Shown here in pieces: positions 14,729-23,065 of a stretch of DNA of 64,000 bases (the stretch's first letter is position 1; each line of letters starts with the position of its first letter). The notes beneath the pieces are model-generated. The model ran no database searches, was not told where the DNA came from, and saw nothing but the letters and a program-made list of their open reading frames with translations. Source of the stretch: Streptomyces sp. NBC_01485. GTDB lineage: Bacteria; Actinomycetota; Actinomycetes; Streptomycetales; Streptomycetaceae. The stretch lies in assembly GCF_036227125.1 (NCBI RefSeq), contig NZ_CP109435.1, positions 7,192,001-7,256,000 on the forward strand. The letters run 5' to 3'. Both the position numbers and the translations under genes were made by a program.

Positions 14729-15835
14729 TTAGTAGTGCTCGACGAGTCGCCCCGCGTCGCGGGCCAGCGCGGTGAGCCGGGAGATCGCACGGAAGTACTT
14801 CTTGCGGTAGCCGCCGTTCAGCATCTCCTCGCTGAACAGCAGGCCGAAGGGGCGTCCGGAGGCCAGGACCGGGACCTCGCGGTCGTAGAGCCGGTCTGCC
14901 AGGACCACGAGCCGGAGGGCCGTCGACTGGTCGGGCACCGGCTGCACATCGGTGAGACAGACCGCCTTCAGGCCATCCGTGAGCGCGCCGTAACGGCTCG
15001 GGTGGACCTTGGCGAGGTGGTCCAGCAGATGCGGGAAGTGGTCGAGCGAGGCGCCTGCGGTGGCGTACGCCGTCTTCGTCACCTGTTCGTCGGAGTACGG
15101 CGCCGGCGCCTCGGGCAGGCCGCGGTGGCGGTAGTCCTCGCCGTCGATGCGCAGCGCGCGGAAGTGCGCCGACAGGCCCTGGATCTCGCGCAGGAAGTCG
15201 ACGGACGCGAACCGGCCCTCGCCGAGCTTGCCGGGCAGGGTGTTGGAGGTGGCGGCGAGCGCGACGCCCGCGTCGACCAGCTTGCCGAGCAGCGTCGAGA
15301 CGAGCACGGTGTCGCCCGGGTCGTCCAGCTCGAACTCGTCGATGCACAGCAGCCGGTGCCCGGAGAGGGTCCGCACCGTCTGCTGGAAGCCGAGGGCGCC
15401 GACCAGGTTGGTCAGCTCGACGAAGGTGCCGAACGCCTTGAGGGCGGGCTCGGCCGGGGTGGCGTGCCACAGGGACGCCAGGAGGTGCGTCTTGCCGACG
15501 CCGTAGCCGCCGTCGAGGTAGACACCGCGCGGCCCGGCGGGCGCCTTGGCCGCCTTCGCCCTGCCGAAGCCGAGGAACCCCCGTTTGGCGGTACCCGTGG
15601 CGTGCGCCCCGCCGAGGCCGGTCGCGAAGCCCTCCAGGACGCCGACCGCCTGGGTCTGACTGGCCTGGTTCGGGTCCGGGAGGTACGTGCTGAAACGGAC
15701 CGAGTCGAAGCGCGGCGGCGGCACCATCTCGGCGACCAGCCGGTCCGCGGGGACATGCGGCTGACGGGTGCAGAGGGAGACGGGGGCCGCGTCGGCTATC
15801 GGGCCGATGCCGGGGGCGGGGGAGGAGGACGACAC
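14729..15835 (-). CDS. zapE: Cell division AFG1-like ATPase ZapE
   Basis: About 368 residues, AFG1/ZapE family P-loop ATPase. Walker A is GGYGVGKTHLL, Walker B LLCIDEFELDD, sensor region AATSNTLP, and the C-terminus has the family's RPFGLLFSEEMLNGGYRKKY stretch. In bacteria ZapE associates with the division ring; in mitochondria the homologue AFG1 helps protein quality control. I place the start at GTG 15835 (VSSSSPAPG); the longer frame from ATG 15874 would overlap the start codon of the divergent reductase gene and lacks a better ribosome site. Confidence 0.9.
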   Translation of the reverse strand: MSSSSPAPGIGPIADAAPVSLCTRQPHVPADRLVAEMVPPPRFDSVRFSTYLPDPNQASQTQAVGVLEGFATGLGGAHATGTAKRGFLGFGRAKAAKAPAGPRGVYLDGGYGVGKTHLLASLWHATPAEPALKAFGTFVELTNLVGALGFQQTVRTLSGHRLLCIDEFELDDPGDTVLVSTLLGKLVDAGVALAATSNTLPGKLGEGRFASVDFLREIQGLSAHFRALRIDGEDYRHRGLPEAPAPYSDEQVTKTAYATAGASLDHFPHLLDHLAKVHPSRYGALTDGLKAVCLTDVQPVPDQSTALRLVVLADRLYDREVPVLASGRPFGLLFSEEMLNGGYRKKYFRAISRLTALARDAGRLVEHY

Positions 15836-15872
15836 GGTTGCCCATGCTACGGGGCGTGCCAGACTGCCTGGC

Positions 15873-16760
15873 ATGCGACGGCTGTTCCCTGTGACCGACC
15901 AGACAGTCCAGACCGACCAGACAGACGAGACGGGCGAGGCAGGCGAGACGGTGACGACCCGCTTCGGCGCGGCGGCGGACCGTGAGTGGAGTCTCGACGA
16001 GCTGGCCGATGCCTACGCCTACCCGGAGACCGGGTCGGGGGCGGGGTCGGGGACGGGATCCGGGGCCGGGCCCTCCGGGTTCACGTCCGGGGAGCCGCGG
16101 GCCTGGCTGCGGGCCAACATGGTGTCCACGCTCGACGGCGCCGCCCAGCACGACGGCCGCTCGCAGCCCATCTCCACCGCCACCGACATGCGGATCTTCG
16201 GCACGCTGCGGGCGCTCGCGGACGTCGTGATCGTCGGCGCGGAAACGGTACGTCTGGAGGGCTACCGCCCCGCACGCGCGCGTGCCGAGTTCGCCGCGCG
16301 GCGCGAGGCGGCCGGGCAGGGGCCCGCATCCGCCGTCGCGGTGGTCACCGCAAGCCTCGACCTGGACTTCTCGCTCCCGCTCTTCACCTCGCCGCTGGTC
16401 CCCACCCTGCTCCTGACGGGCGCCGCGGCGGACCCCGACCGGGTCGCGGCCGCGGAGAAGGCGGGCGCGCGGGTGGTGATCGCCGGTGACGGCATGGGCG
16501 TGGATCCGCCCCGGGCCGTACAGGCCCTCGCCGCGCTCGGGCACACCCGGCTGCTGACCGAGGGCGGGCCGCGGCTGCTGGGGCAGTTCATCGCCGGCGG
16601 AGTGCTCGACGAGCTCTGTCTGACCGTCTCCCCGATGCTCACCGCCGGTGGCGCGCAGCGGATCGCGGGCGGGCCGTCGGTCGCGGTTCCGCAGCGGTTC
16701 GCACTGGCGTCCCTCCTGGAGGAGGAGGGTTTCCTGTTCTCCAGGTACCGGCGGCCGTGA
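15873..16760 (+). CDS. RibD C-terminal-like pyrimidine reductase family protein
   Basis: 295 residues. The RibD_C/DHFR-like fold is visible from about residue 75: LRANMVSTLDGAA, then TDMRIFGTLRALADVVIVGAETV and, towards the end, LLTEGGPRLLGQFIAGGVLDELCLTVSPML. This family reduces aminouracil intermediates of riboflavin synthesis with NADPH, but solitary actinobacterial members are unassigned. The N-terminal region carries two low-complexity insertions (DQTVQTDQTDETGEAGET near residue 8 and a Gly/Ser/Thr run near residue 56), which look like local DNA repeat expansion. Divergent from zapE. Confidence 0.8.
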   Translation: MRRLFPVTDQTVQTDQTDETGEAGETVTTRFGAAADREWSLDELADAYAYPETGSGAGSGTGSGAGPSGFTSGEPRAWLRANMVSTLDGAAQHDGRSQPISTATDMRIFGTLRALADVVIVGAETVRLEGYRPARARAEFAARREAAGQGPASAVAVVTASLDLDFSLPLFTSPLVPTLLLTGAAADPDRVAAAEKAGARVVIAGDGMGVDPPRAVQALAALGHTRLLTEGGPRLLGQFIAGGVLDELCLTVSPMLTAGGAQRIAGGPSVAVPQRFALASLLEEEGFLFSRYRRP

Positions 16761-16952
16761 TGCCGGAAACGAGTTCGATCGTGGTCCATGGTCCTGAAAT
16801 CGGCGGAATCTGCCGTTCCGTATCGCTTCCGAGGGGCACACTGAATCTCGCAGTACCCGTGCGAACGCGGGGAAGGATGGTTTCCGCAGGGCCGCGAACG
16901 GCCCACGGAGGAGAGAGGGCCACGGGGGTCCTCGAAGGAGAATGGGGCGCTG

Positions 16953-17426
16953 GTGTTCACAAGCGTTTTGATGATCGAGAAGGCCCTGACGTCCGCCGAC
17001 GTGGAGTTCGTCACCACCTTGCACGGGGACGAGCCGGTCTCCTTCCACGTGCTGCTCCAGCCGCGCGGCGACCAGGCGGACCGCTTGCTGCGGGCCATCG
17101 ACGACGTCGCCCTCGGCGAGCTGGACGAGGCGGCGCGGGAGCGGGAGACGCCGGAGGGGGACGACGCGAAGGGGTTCGGCGAACGGGCTCTTTCCGTGTC
17201 TTTGCAGGCGTTGCACGTGGCGGGCAACGAGGCGGTGGGGCGGCTGGTCGAGGACCATCCGCTGGACGCGCTGAAGTCCCTGGTGGCGGAGGTGGGGGCG
17301 GACGAGGTGATCGTCCTGACCGATCCGCACTACGTGGAGGAGTTCTTCCACCGGGACTGGGCGTCCCGGGCCCGGCACAAGGTGGGGGTGCCGGTGCTGA
17401 AGCTGTTCTCGCACAGCAAGGCGTGA
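16953..17426 (+). CDS. Conserved small protein (often labelled indole-3-glycerol-phosphate synthase-like)
   Basis: 157 residues. Begins GTG at 16953, with GAAGGAG about 12 bp before; an ATG at 16971 is an alternative. The sequence is acidic in the middle (ARERETPEGDDAKGFGE) and ends with ADEVIVLTDPHYVEEFFHRDWASRARHKVGVPVLKLFSH, which resembles the C-terminal strand-helix of UspA-like nucleotide-binding domains. Homologues in streptomycetes are sometimes annotated as indole-3-glycerol-phosphate synthase, but at this size no TIM barrel is possible, so I do not accept that. Role unknown; it sits between the reductase and murC. Confidence 0.75.
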   Translation: MFTSVLMIEKALTSADVEFVTTLHGDEPVSFHVLLQPRGDQADRLLRAIDDVALGELDEAARERETPEGDDAKGFGERALSVSLQALHVAGNEAVGRLVEDHPLDALKSLVAEVGADEVIVLTDPHYVEEFFHRDWASRARHKVGVPVLKLFSHSKA

Positions 17427-17454
17427 GGGTAGGCGGGGGCGCCGTTCGGGGTGC

Positions 17455-17536
17455 GGTGCTTTTCGGGCTGCGGGTTCGCTGTGGCTGGTCGCGCTCGCGC
17501 GGCGGAAGCCGCATATCGGCACAGCCCCGCGCCCCT
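17455..17536. repeat. Dispersed Streptomyces intergenic repeat
   Basis: The stretch TTTCGGGCTGCGGGTTCGCT ... GCCGCATATCGGCACAGCCC ... CGCGCCCCTAGG matches, from memory, a short repeat found in many copies between Streptomyces genes. It contains a small hairpin (GCGGCGGAAGCCGC). It lies between the 157-residue protein and murC. Confidence 0.55.
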
Positions 17537-17611
17537 AGGTCGGCTGGGCGACCCCTTGCGGAATAAGGTGGGGCGCACTTGTCGCCGTCACCGCACCCTG
17601 GGAGAACACGC

Positions 17612-18997
17612 ATGGCACCCGGCCTTCCTATCGCCATGGACCGACCGCACTTCATCGGCATCGGTGGGGCCGGGATGTCGGGGATCGCGAAGATCCTGGC
17701 CCAGCGTGGGGCGAAGGTGGCCGGGAGTGACGCCAAGGAGTCCGAGACCGCGGCGGCGCTGCGGGCGCTCGGGGCGACCGTGCACATCGGGCATGCCGCC
17801 GGGCACCTGGCCGACGACGCGAGCTGTGTCGTCGTGTCGTCGGCGATCCGCGCCGACAACCCGGAGCTGGCCCGCGCGGCCGAGCTGGGCATCCCGGTGG
17901 TCCACCGCTCGGACGCGCTCGCCCGCCTGATGGACGGGCTGCGTCCGATCGCCGTCGCCGGCACGCATGGCAAGACGACCACCACGTCCATGCTGGCGGT
18001 GTCGCTGTCCGAGCTGGGGCTGAACCCCTCGTACGCGATCGGCGGCGACCTGGACGCGCCCGGCTCCAACGCGCTGCACGGCGCCGGCGAGATCTTCGTC
18101 GCCGAGGCGGACGAATCGGACCGCAGCTTCCACAAGTACGCGCCCGAGGTCGCCATCGTCCTCAACGTGGAGCTCGACCACCACGCCAACTACGCCTCGA
18201 TGGACGAGATCTACGAGTCCTTCGAGACCTTCGCCGGGAAGATCGTCCCCGGCGGCACGCTGGTGATCACCGCCGACCACGAGGGCGCGCGGGAGCTGAC
18301 GCGGCGCGTCGAGGGCGTGCGGGTGGTGACGTACGGCGAGGCCGAGGACGCCGACGTTCGGGTGCTCGCGGTCGTCCCCCAGGGGCTGAAGAGCGAGGTC
18401 ACCGTCCTGCTGGACGGGCAGCAGCTCACCTTCACGGTCTCCGTGCCCGGCCGGCACTACGCGCACAACGCCGTCGCCGCGCTGGCGGCGGGCGTCGCCC
18501 TGGGCGTCCCAGCCGCCGAACTCGCCTCCGCCCTGGCCGCGTACACGGGCGTCAAGCGCCGGCTCCAGCTCAAGGGCGAGGAGGCGGGCGTCCAGGTCAT
18601 CGACTCCTACGCCCACCACCCGACCGAGATGGCGGCCGACCTGGAGGCGATGCGCGCGGCGGCCGGCGACGCCCGCATCCTCGTCGTCTTCCAGCCGCAC
18701 CTGTTCTCCAGGACGCAGGAGCTCGGCAAGGAGATGGGCCAGGCCCTGGCGCTGGCCGACGCCTCCGTCGTCCTCGACATCTACCCCGCCCGCGAGGACC
18801 CGATCCCGGGCGTGACCAGCGCGCTGATCATCGACGCGGCGCGGGCGGCGGGCGCGGACGTGACCGCCGTGCACGACAAGGACGAGGTGCCCGGCGCGAT
18901 CGCGGGAATGGCGAAGGCCGGTGATCTCGTTCTCACCATGGGCGCGGGCGACGTGACGGACCTGGGCCCGCGCATTCTGGACCGTCTTTCCAGTTGA
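17612..18997 (+). CDS. murC: UDP-N-acetylmuramate--L-alanine ligase MurC
   Basis: 461 residues, full length for the family. Adds L-Ala to UDP-MurNAc in peptidoglycan precursor synthesis, cytoplasmic, ATP dependent. Motifs: N-terminal nucleotide fold FIGIGGAGMSGIAK (residues 10-23), P-loop GTHGKTTTTSML, central NVELDHHANY, and the C-terminal DSYAHHPTEM and FQPHLFSRT segments. The ATG at 17612 is preceded by GGGAG. It stands alone here, away from the dcw cluster, which fits the separated murC of Streptomyces. msrB follows by 12 bp and is likely co-transcribed. Confidence 0.96.
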   Translation: MAPGLPIAMDRPHFIGIGGAGMSGIAKILAQRGAKVAGSDAKESETAAALRALGATVHIGHAAGHLADDASCVVVSSAIRADNPELARAAELGIPVVHRSDALARLMDGLRPIAVAGTHGKTTTTSMLAVSLSELGLNPSYAIGGDLDAPGSNALHGAGEIFVAEADESDRSFHKYAPEVAIVLNVELDHHANYASMDEIYESFETFAGKIVPGGTLVITADHEGARELTRRVEGVRVVTYGEAEDADVRVLAVVPQGLKSEVTVLLDGQQLTFTVSVPGRHYAHNAVAALAAGVALGVPAAELASALAAYTGVKRRLQLKGEEAGVQVIDSYAHHPTEMAADLEAMRAAAGDARILVVFQPHLFSRTQELGKEMGQALALADASVVLDIYPAREDPIPGVTSALIIDAARAAGADVTAVHDKDEVPGAIAGMAKAGDLVLTMGAGDVTDLGPRILDRLSS

Positions 18998-19009
18998 GGG
19001 GCTGAGCTC

Positions 19010-19417
19010 ATGTCGTACGACGTCGAAAAGCCGGACGAGCAGTGGCGGGCGGAGCTGACCCCGGCCGAGTACGCCGTCCTGCGCCAGGCCGGGACGGAGC
19101 CCGCCTTCGTCGGCGAGTACACCGACACCAAGACGCGGGGCGTCTACTCCTGTCGCGCCTGCGGGGCCGAACTGTTCACCTCCGCCACCAAGTTCGAGTC
19201 GCACTGCGGCTGGCCGTCCTTCTTCGACCCGAAGGACACCGACGCGGTGGAGCTGATCGAGGACCGCACGCACGGGATGCTGCGCACCGAGGTGCGGTGC
19301 GCCCGCTGCGGTTCCCACCTCGGGCACGTGTTCGCCGGCGAGGGGTACGCGACCCCGACCGACCAGCGGTACTGCATCAACAGCATCTCGCTGCGCCTCG
19401 CGGCGGACGAGAGCTGA
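19010..19417 (+). CDS. msrB: Peptide-methionine (R)-S-oxide reductase MsrB
   Basis: 135 residues. Zinc-site Cys pairs 48/51 (CRAC) and 97/100 (CARC), catalytic Cys122 in RYCINS, and a possible resolving Cys66 in HCGWPSFF. Reduces the R-epimer of methionine sulfoxide in proteins with thioredoxin. Begins 12 bp after the murC stop, so an operon is likely. Confidence 0.96.
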   Translation: MSYDVEKPDEQWRAELTPAEYAVLRQAGTEPAFVGEYTDTKTRGVYSCRACGAELFTSATKFESHCGWPSFFDPKDTDAVELIEDRTHGMLRTEVRCARCGSHLGHVFAGEGYATPTDQRYCINSISLRLAADES

Positions 19418-19439
19418 GCACGGCTGCGGCTGACGCGGC

Positions 19440-20453
19440 TCACAGGTGCTCGCGCTGCACCAGCGCCGACAGCACCAGCATCCCCGGCAGCAGGGGCAGC
19501 CAGACCGTCAGCACCCGGTAGCCGATGACCGTCGCCGTGGCCAGGCTCAGCGGGGTGCCGTAGCCGGCCAGGGTGAGGATCAGGGCCGCGTCCATGGGGC
19601 CGATCCCGCCCGGCGCGGGGACGGCCCCGGCCGCGGTGCTCGCCGCGAGGTACGCGAAGAGCAGCTGCGCCCAGGACAGCGGGACGCCCAGCGCCGTTCC
19701 CACCGAGGCCACCACACTCGCCTGCACCAACGGCGCCGCGAGCGCCCCGCCCCACAGGGGGAGGAAGCGGGACGGACGGGCGTGCAGGTGCCGGACGTCG
19801 GTCAGGGCCGTCCGCACGAAGTCCAGGGCGGGGCGGCGCAGCGGCCGTACGAGGGTGAGCAGTATCGCGACCGCTGTGGGGGCCAGCAGCAGGCCCACGG
19901 CGGCCAGGAGCAGCGTCCGCCCCTCCGGCAGGAGTCTGGCGGTGGGTACGGCGCTGGGCGCGGCGAGCAGGAAGACCAGCACCACAGGTGTCTTCGCCAC
20001 GGCTCTGACCAGGGAGTACAGGGCGATCGAGGCGGTGGCGCGGGGGAGGGCGACGCCCTGGCGTTGCAGGAAGCGGACGGTGACCGCGTGCGCGCCTATG
20101 CTCGCGGGCAGTACGTGGTTCGCGGCGCCCGCGGCGATCTGGGAGGCCACCAGCAGGCCCGGCGGCAGCCGGTCGGGGATCGCGCCCTGGCGGACACAGG
20201 CCGCGACGACCGCGCCCAGGTAGGTGAAGAGCAGCCCGGCCAGCAGCCACCAGGGATCGGCGGTGGCCAGCCGGGCGGTGCCGTCGCGCACGGCGTGCCA
20301 GTCGACCGCCGCCCACACCGCGAGGAGCAGCAGCGGGAGCAGGCCGAGGGCGCGGCGGGTGGCGGTGGCGGTCAGGGGGCGGGGGCGGTCGTCCGCGAGC
20401 GGGGGCGGGGGCGGGGGCGGGGTCGACGGTTCGTCGAGGGGCAGCAGGGACAC
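19440..20453 (-). CDS. Lysylphosphatidylglycerol synthase TM-type (UPF0104) membrane protein
   Basis: 337 residues with about eight membrane segments and the family signature GGIGPMDAAL near residue 277. Proline run at residues 12-18. The family covers flippase-like domains of MprF and dolichol-pathway membrane proteins; no synthase domain is fused here, so it is a flippase-like protein of unknown substrate. Convergent with msrB, 20 bp apart. Confidence 0.82.
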   Translation of the reverse strand: MSLLPLDEPSTPPPPPPPLADDRPRPLTATATRRALGLLPLLLLAVWAAVDWHAVRDGTARLATADPWWLLAGLLFTYLGAVVAACVRQGAIPDRLPPGLLVASQIAAGAANHVLPASIGAHAVTVRFLQRQGVALPRATASIALYSLVRAVAKTPVVLVFLLAAPSAVPTARLLPEGRTLLLAAVGLLLAPTAVAILLTLVRPLRRPALDFVRTALTDVRHLHARPSRFLPLWGGALAAPLVQASVVASVGTALGVPLSWAQLLFAYLAASTAAGAVPAPGGIGPMDAALILTLAGYGTPLSLATATVIGYRVLTVWLPLLPGMLVLSALVQREHL

Positions 20454-20772
20454 GGCGCACGTCGTCCTTCCGCGTCGTGACCGCGCGCGGCGGCTGGACG
20501 GATCGGGGGTTGGGCCTGCCGGGGGAGGGGGACGGGGGAGTGGTTCCCCTCCGGTGTGACGGTGCGGTGTCCGGAAGCCGACGGAGTGCGGGCGGAAGGG
20601 CGACCGCGGTGCGGTGGGGCGGGGGGAGACGCGGTGGGGCTGTGGGATTTCTGCCCGTACCCCCAGGAGTTCATCCCGGCCGCCCCCCGAGGTTCACCCG
20701 GCCCGCAGTACGGTCGACGACTCCTGTGCGGCTGCCGCTGCCGCTGTCGTCAGCGCACCGCCACCCTCAGCG
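20454..20772. other. Intergenic stretch without a recognised gene
   Basis: 319 bp, G-rich on the plus strand, between the flippase-like gene start and the histidine kinase stop, both minus strand. Short open frames occur but none has a plausible start, ribosome site or family. It should hold the promoter of the flippase-like gene. Confidence 0.5.
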
Positions 20773-22224
20773 TCAGCGCGGCGGGGTCGACGTCGACGGC
20801 AGTGTCACGGTGAACACCGTCGCGCCCTCGCTGTCGCCCAGTTCCAGTGCGCCGCCGTGTGCCCGTAGCAGGGAGCGGGCCACCGACAGGCCGAGGCCGC
20901 TGCCGCCGTGGTCGCGGCTGCGGGCCTTGTCGACGCGGTAGAAGCGGTCGAAGACGCGTGCGCGGTCGCCGGGCGGGATGCCGGGGCCCTGGTCGGTGAC
21001 CTGGACCCGCGCGGTGTCCGGGGAGACGGTCACCCCGATGGAGACCGGGGTGCCGGCCGGGGTGTGCACGGCCGCGTTGGTGAGGAGGTTGTCCAGGACC
21101 TGGCGGATGCGGTGCGGGTCCATGCGCAGCCGTACGGACGTCGGGCCCGGCGTCACCGTGAGCGGATGGCCGGGGTGGCTCGCGCGGAACGCGTCGGCCG
21201 CCTGCTCGACCAGTTCCACCAGGTCGGCGTTCTCCATCCGCAGGGGCGTCTCCACCTCGGCCGCGTCCAGCCGGGCCAGCAGCAGGAGGTCGTCGAGGAG
21301 GACGCCCATCCGGGCGGCCTCGGCGCGCAGCCGGGCCAGGTGCTTGTCCCGCTCCTCGGGCGCGTTGGCGGCCGCGTACTGGAAGAGGTCCGCGTAACCG
21401 CGGACCGACATCAGCGGCGTGCGCAGCTCGTGCGAGGCGTCGGCGACGAAACGGCGCAGGCGCTGTTCGGCCTCCGCGCGTACGGCGAGGGAGTCGTCGA
21501 TGTGCTCCAGCATCGTGTTGAAGGCCGTGCGCAGCTCCTCCACCTCGGGGCCGCCGCCCGGCGCGTCCGCGCGCAGGGGGAGGCGGGACGCCGACTCGGT
21601 GAGATCGTGCGAGGCGATGCCGTGCGCGGTGTGCGCCATGTCGCTCAGCGGTTTCAGACCGCGCCGCAGCAGCGCCCGGCCGAACACCACGAGGGCGAGC
21701 AGCGCCAGGCCGAAGGTGACGACCTGGATCGTGATCAACTGCCGGACGGTGTCCTGGAGGTCGTCCAGGGGCGCGGCGCTGACCAGGATCACGCCCGGTT
21801 CGACCTCGCAGGCGCGCAGCCGGTACCGGCCCTCGCCCCGGAGATCCTCGGTGCGCAGGAGCTCGGTGTCCGCGACGGTCTGCGCCTCGGCCAGCGCGTC
21901 GAGGTCGGCGACGTCCTTCGGGACGTCGGCGGGGTCCTCGGGCTTGCGCAGCACGGGGGTGCCGTGCGACACGTCGTACACGGCGTAGTACCAGCGGTAG
22001 TACTTCTTTCCCGCCAGGGTGCCGGAGGTCGCGATGCTCTTGGACTGGGCCACCTGCGCGAGCTTCAACTGGTCGTTTATCTGGGCCGACAGATAGTCCC
22101 GCATATAGGTCGTCAGGGCCGTCCCGACGACCGCGAACACCACCAGCGACAGCGCGCCCAGCCCCAGCGCCAGCCGGGTGCCCAGCCGCAGCCGGCGATA
22201 CGACTGGCAGAACCGGCTGATCAC
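20773..22224 (-). CDS. Two-component sensor histidine kinase
   Basis: 483 residues. Two membrane segments (about 18-40 and 165-188) bracket an extracellular sensor region; HAMP follows, then the phosphoacceptor helix DASHELRTPLMSVRGYADLF, and the ATPase with N-box (VLDNLLTNAAVHTP) and G-boxes (DQGPGIPP, GGSGLGLSVA). The GTG at 22224 overlaps the response regulator stop (GTGA), so the pair is co-translated. The signal is unknown; its position next to a flavin/ferric-reductase operon suggests redox or metal sensing, which is inference only. Confidence 0.92.
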   Translation of the reverse strand: MISRFCQSYRRLRLGTRLALGLGALSLVVFAVVGTALTTYMRDYLSAQINDQLKLAQVAQSKSIATSGTLAGKKYYRWYYAVYDVSHGTPVLRKPEDPADVPKDVADLDALAEAQTVADTELLRTEDLRGEGRYRLRACEVEPGVILVSAAPLDDLQDTVRQLITIQVVTFGLALLALVVFGRALLRRGLKPLSDMAHTAHGIASHDLTESASRLPLRADAPGGGPEVEELRTAFNTMLEHIDDSLAVRAEAEQRLRRFVADASHELRTPLMSVRGYADLFQYAAANAPEERDKHLARLRAEAARMGVLLDDLLLLARLDAAEVETPLRMENADLVELVEQAADAFRASHPGHPLTVTPGPTSVRLRMDPHRIRQVLDNLLTNAAVHTPAGTPVSIGVTVSPDTARVQVTDQGPGIPPGDRARVFDRFYRVDKARSRDHGGSGLGLSVARSLLRAHGGALELGDSEGATVFTVTLPSTSTPPR

Positions 22225-22913
22225 CCGGCCGCCTGCCGGATCACGTACCCGAAACCGCGGACCGTCTGGATCAGCGGGTCGTCGCCCGTTGCGTCGAGCT
22301 TGCGGCGCAGCCGGCTGACGACCAGTTCGACGACGTTGGAACGGCCGCCGAAGCCGTACTCCCACACGTGGTCGAGGATCTGCGCCTTGGTGAGCACGGT
22401 CGGGGACTTGCGCATCAGATAGCGCAGCACCTCGTACTCGGTGGGCGTGAGCGTCAGCAGCATTCCGCCGCGCCGGACCTCCCGGGTGTCCTCGTCCATG
22501 GTGAGATCCGACACCCGCAGCACGGAGCGCTGGAAGGCGGGGCCGGAGCTGCGCCGCAGCACGGTCCGCAGCCGGGCCATCAGCTCCTCCACGGCGAACG
22601 GTTTCACCAGGTAGTCGTCGCCGCCCCGGGTCAGCCCCGCGACCCGGTCGGCGACCCCGTCGCGGGCCGTGAGGAACACCACCGGAACCATCGTCCCGGT
22701 GGTGCGCAGGCGGTCGAGCACGCCGAAACCGTCGATGTCGGGCAGCATCAGGTCGAGCACCACGATGTCGGGATGGAACTCGGCGGCCCGGCGCAACGCC
22801 TCCTCACCCGAGTTCGCGGTGACCGCTTCCCATCCCTCGTAGCGGGCGACCGTCGCCACTAGATCGGCGATCGGCGGGTCGTCGTCCACGACGAGGAGGC
22901 GTACTTTTTCCAC
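22221..22913 (-). CDS. OmpR-family response regulator
   Basis: About 230 residues: receiver domain (VDDDPPIADL acidic pocket, phospho-Asp in IVVLDLMLPD, Lys in DYLVKPF) and an OmpR-type winged helix (LTPTEYEVLRYLMR ... VVSRLRRKLD ... TVRGFGYV). GTG 22913 (VEKVRLLVVDD) is taken as the start since homology begins there; the frame stays open to a GTG at 22961. Neither has a clear ribosome site, so a leaderless transcript is possible. Divergent from the ferric-reductase-like operon, with the shared promoter in between. Confidence 0.92.
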   Translation of the reverse strand: MEKVRLLVVDDDPPIADLVATVARYEGWEAVTANSGEEALRRAAEFHPDIVVLDLMLPDIDGFGVLDRLRTTGTMVPVVFLTARDGVADRVAGLTRGGDDYLVKPFAVEELMARLRTVLRRSSGPAFQRSVLRVSDLTMDEDTREVRRGGMLLTLTPTEYEVLRYLMRKSPTVLTKAQILDHVWEYGFGGRSNVVELVVSRLRRKLDATGDDPLIQTVRGFGYVIRQAAG

Positions 22914-23065
22914 CCGCCCATAGTGCGCCACTCGGCCCGCAGCGCCAGACCCGCGGCTCACGCGCGCGCGAATCGATAAGATCTTGAAAGTTGTACGACA
23001 GGAAAACGACAGCGAAGCACGGACAAGCTCTGTGTTCTGAGGACCCGAACTAGGAGTTTCCGTCC

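Noticed and set aside
16953..17426. Indole-3-glycerol-phosphate synthase
   Set aside because: 157 residues are too short for the TIM barrel and no trpC motifs are seen.
14616..17522. 968-codon minus-strand open frame
   Set aside because: Covers zapE and the reductase in the wrong frame with His/Arg/Pro-rich junk; the true frames have clear domains.
20372..20674. Minus-strand frame starting MNSWGYGQ upstream of the flippase-like gene
   Set aside because: After a plausible start it becomes Pro/Arg-rich and runs into the next gene in another frame; no support.
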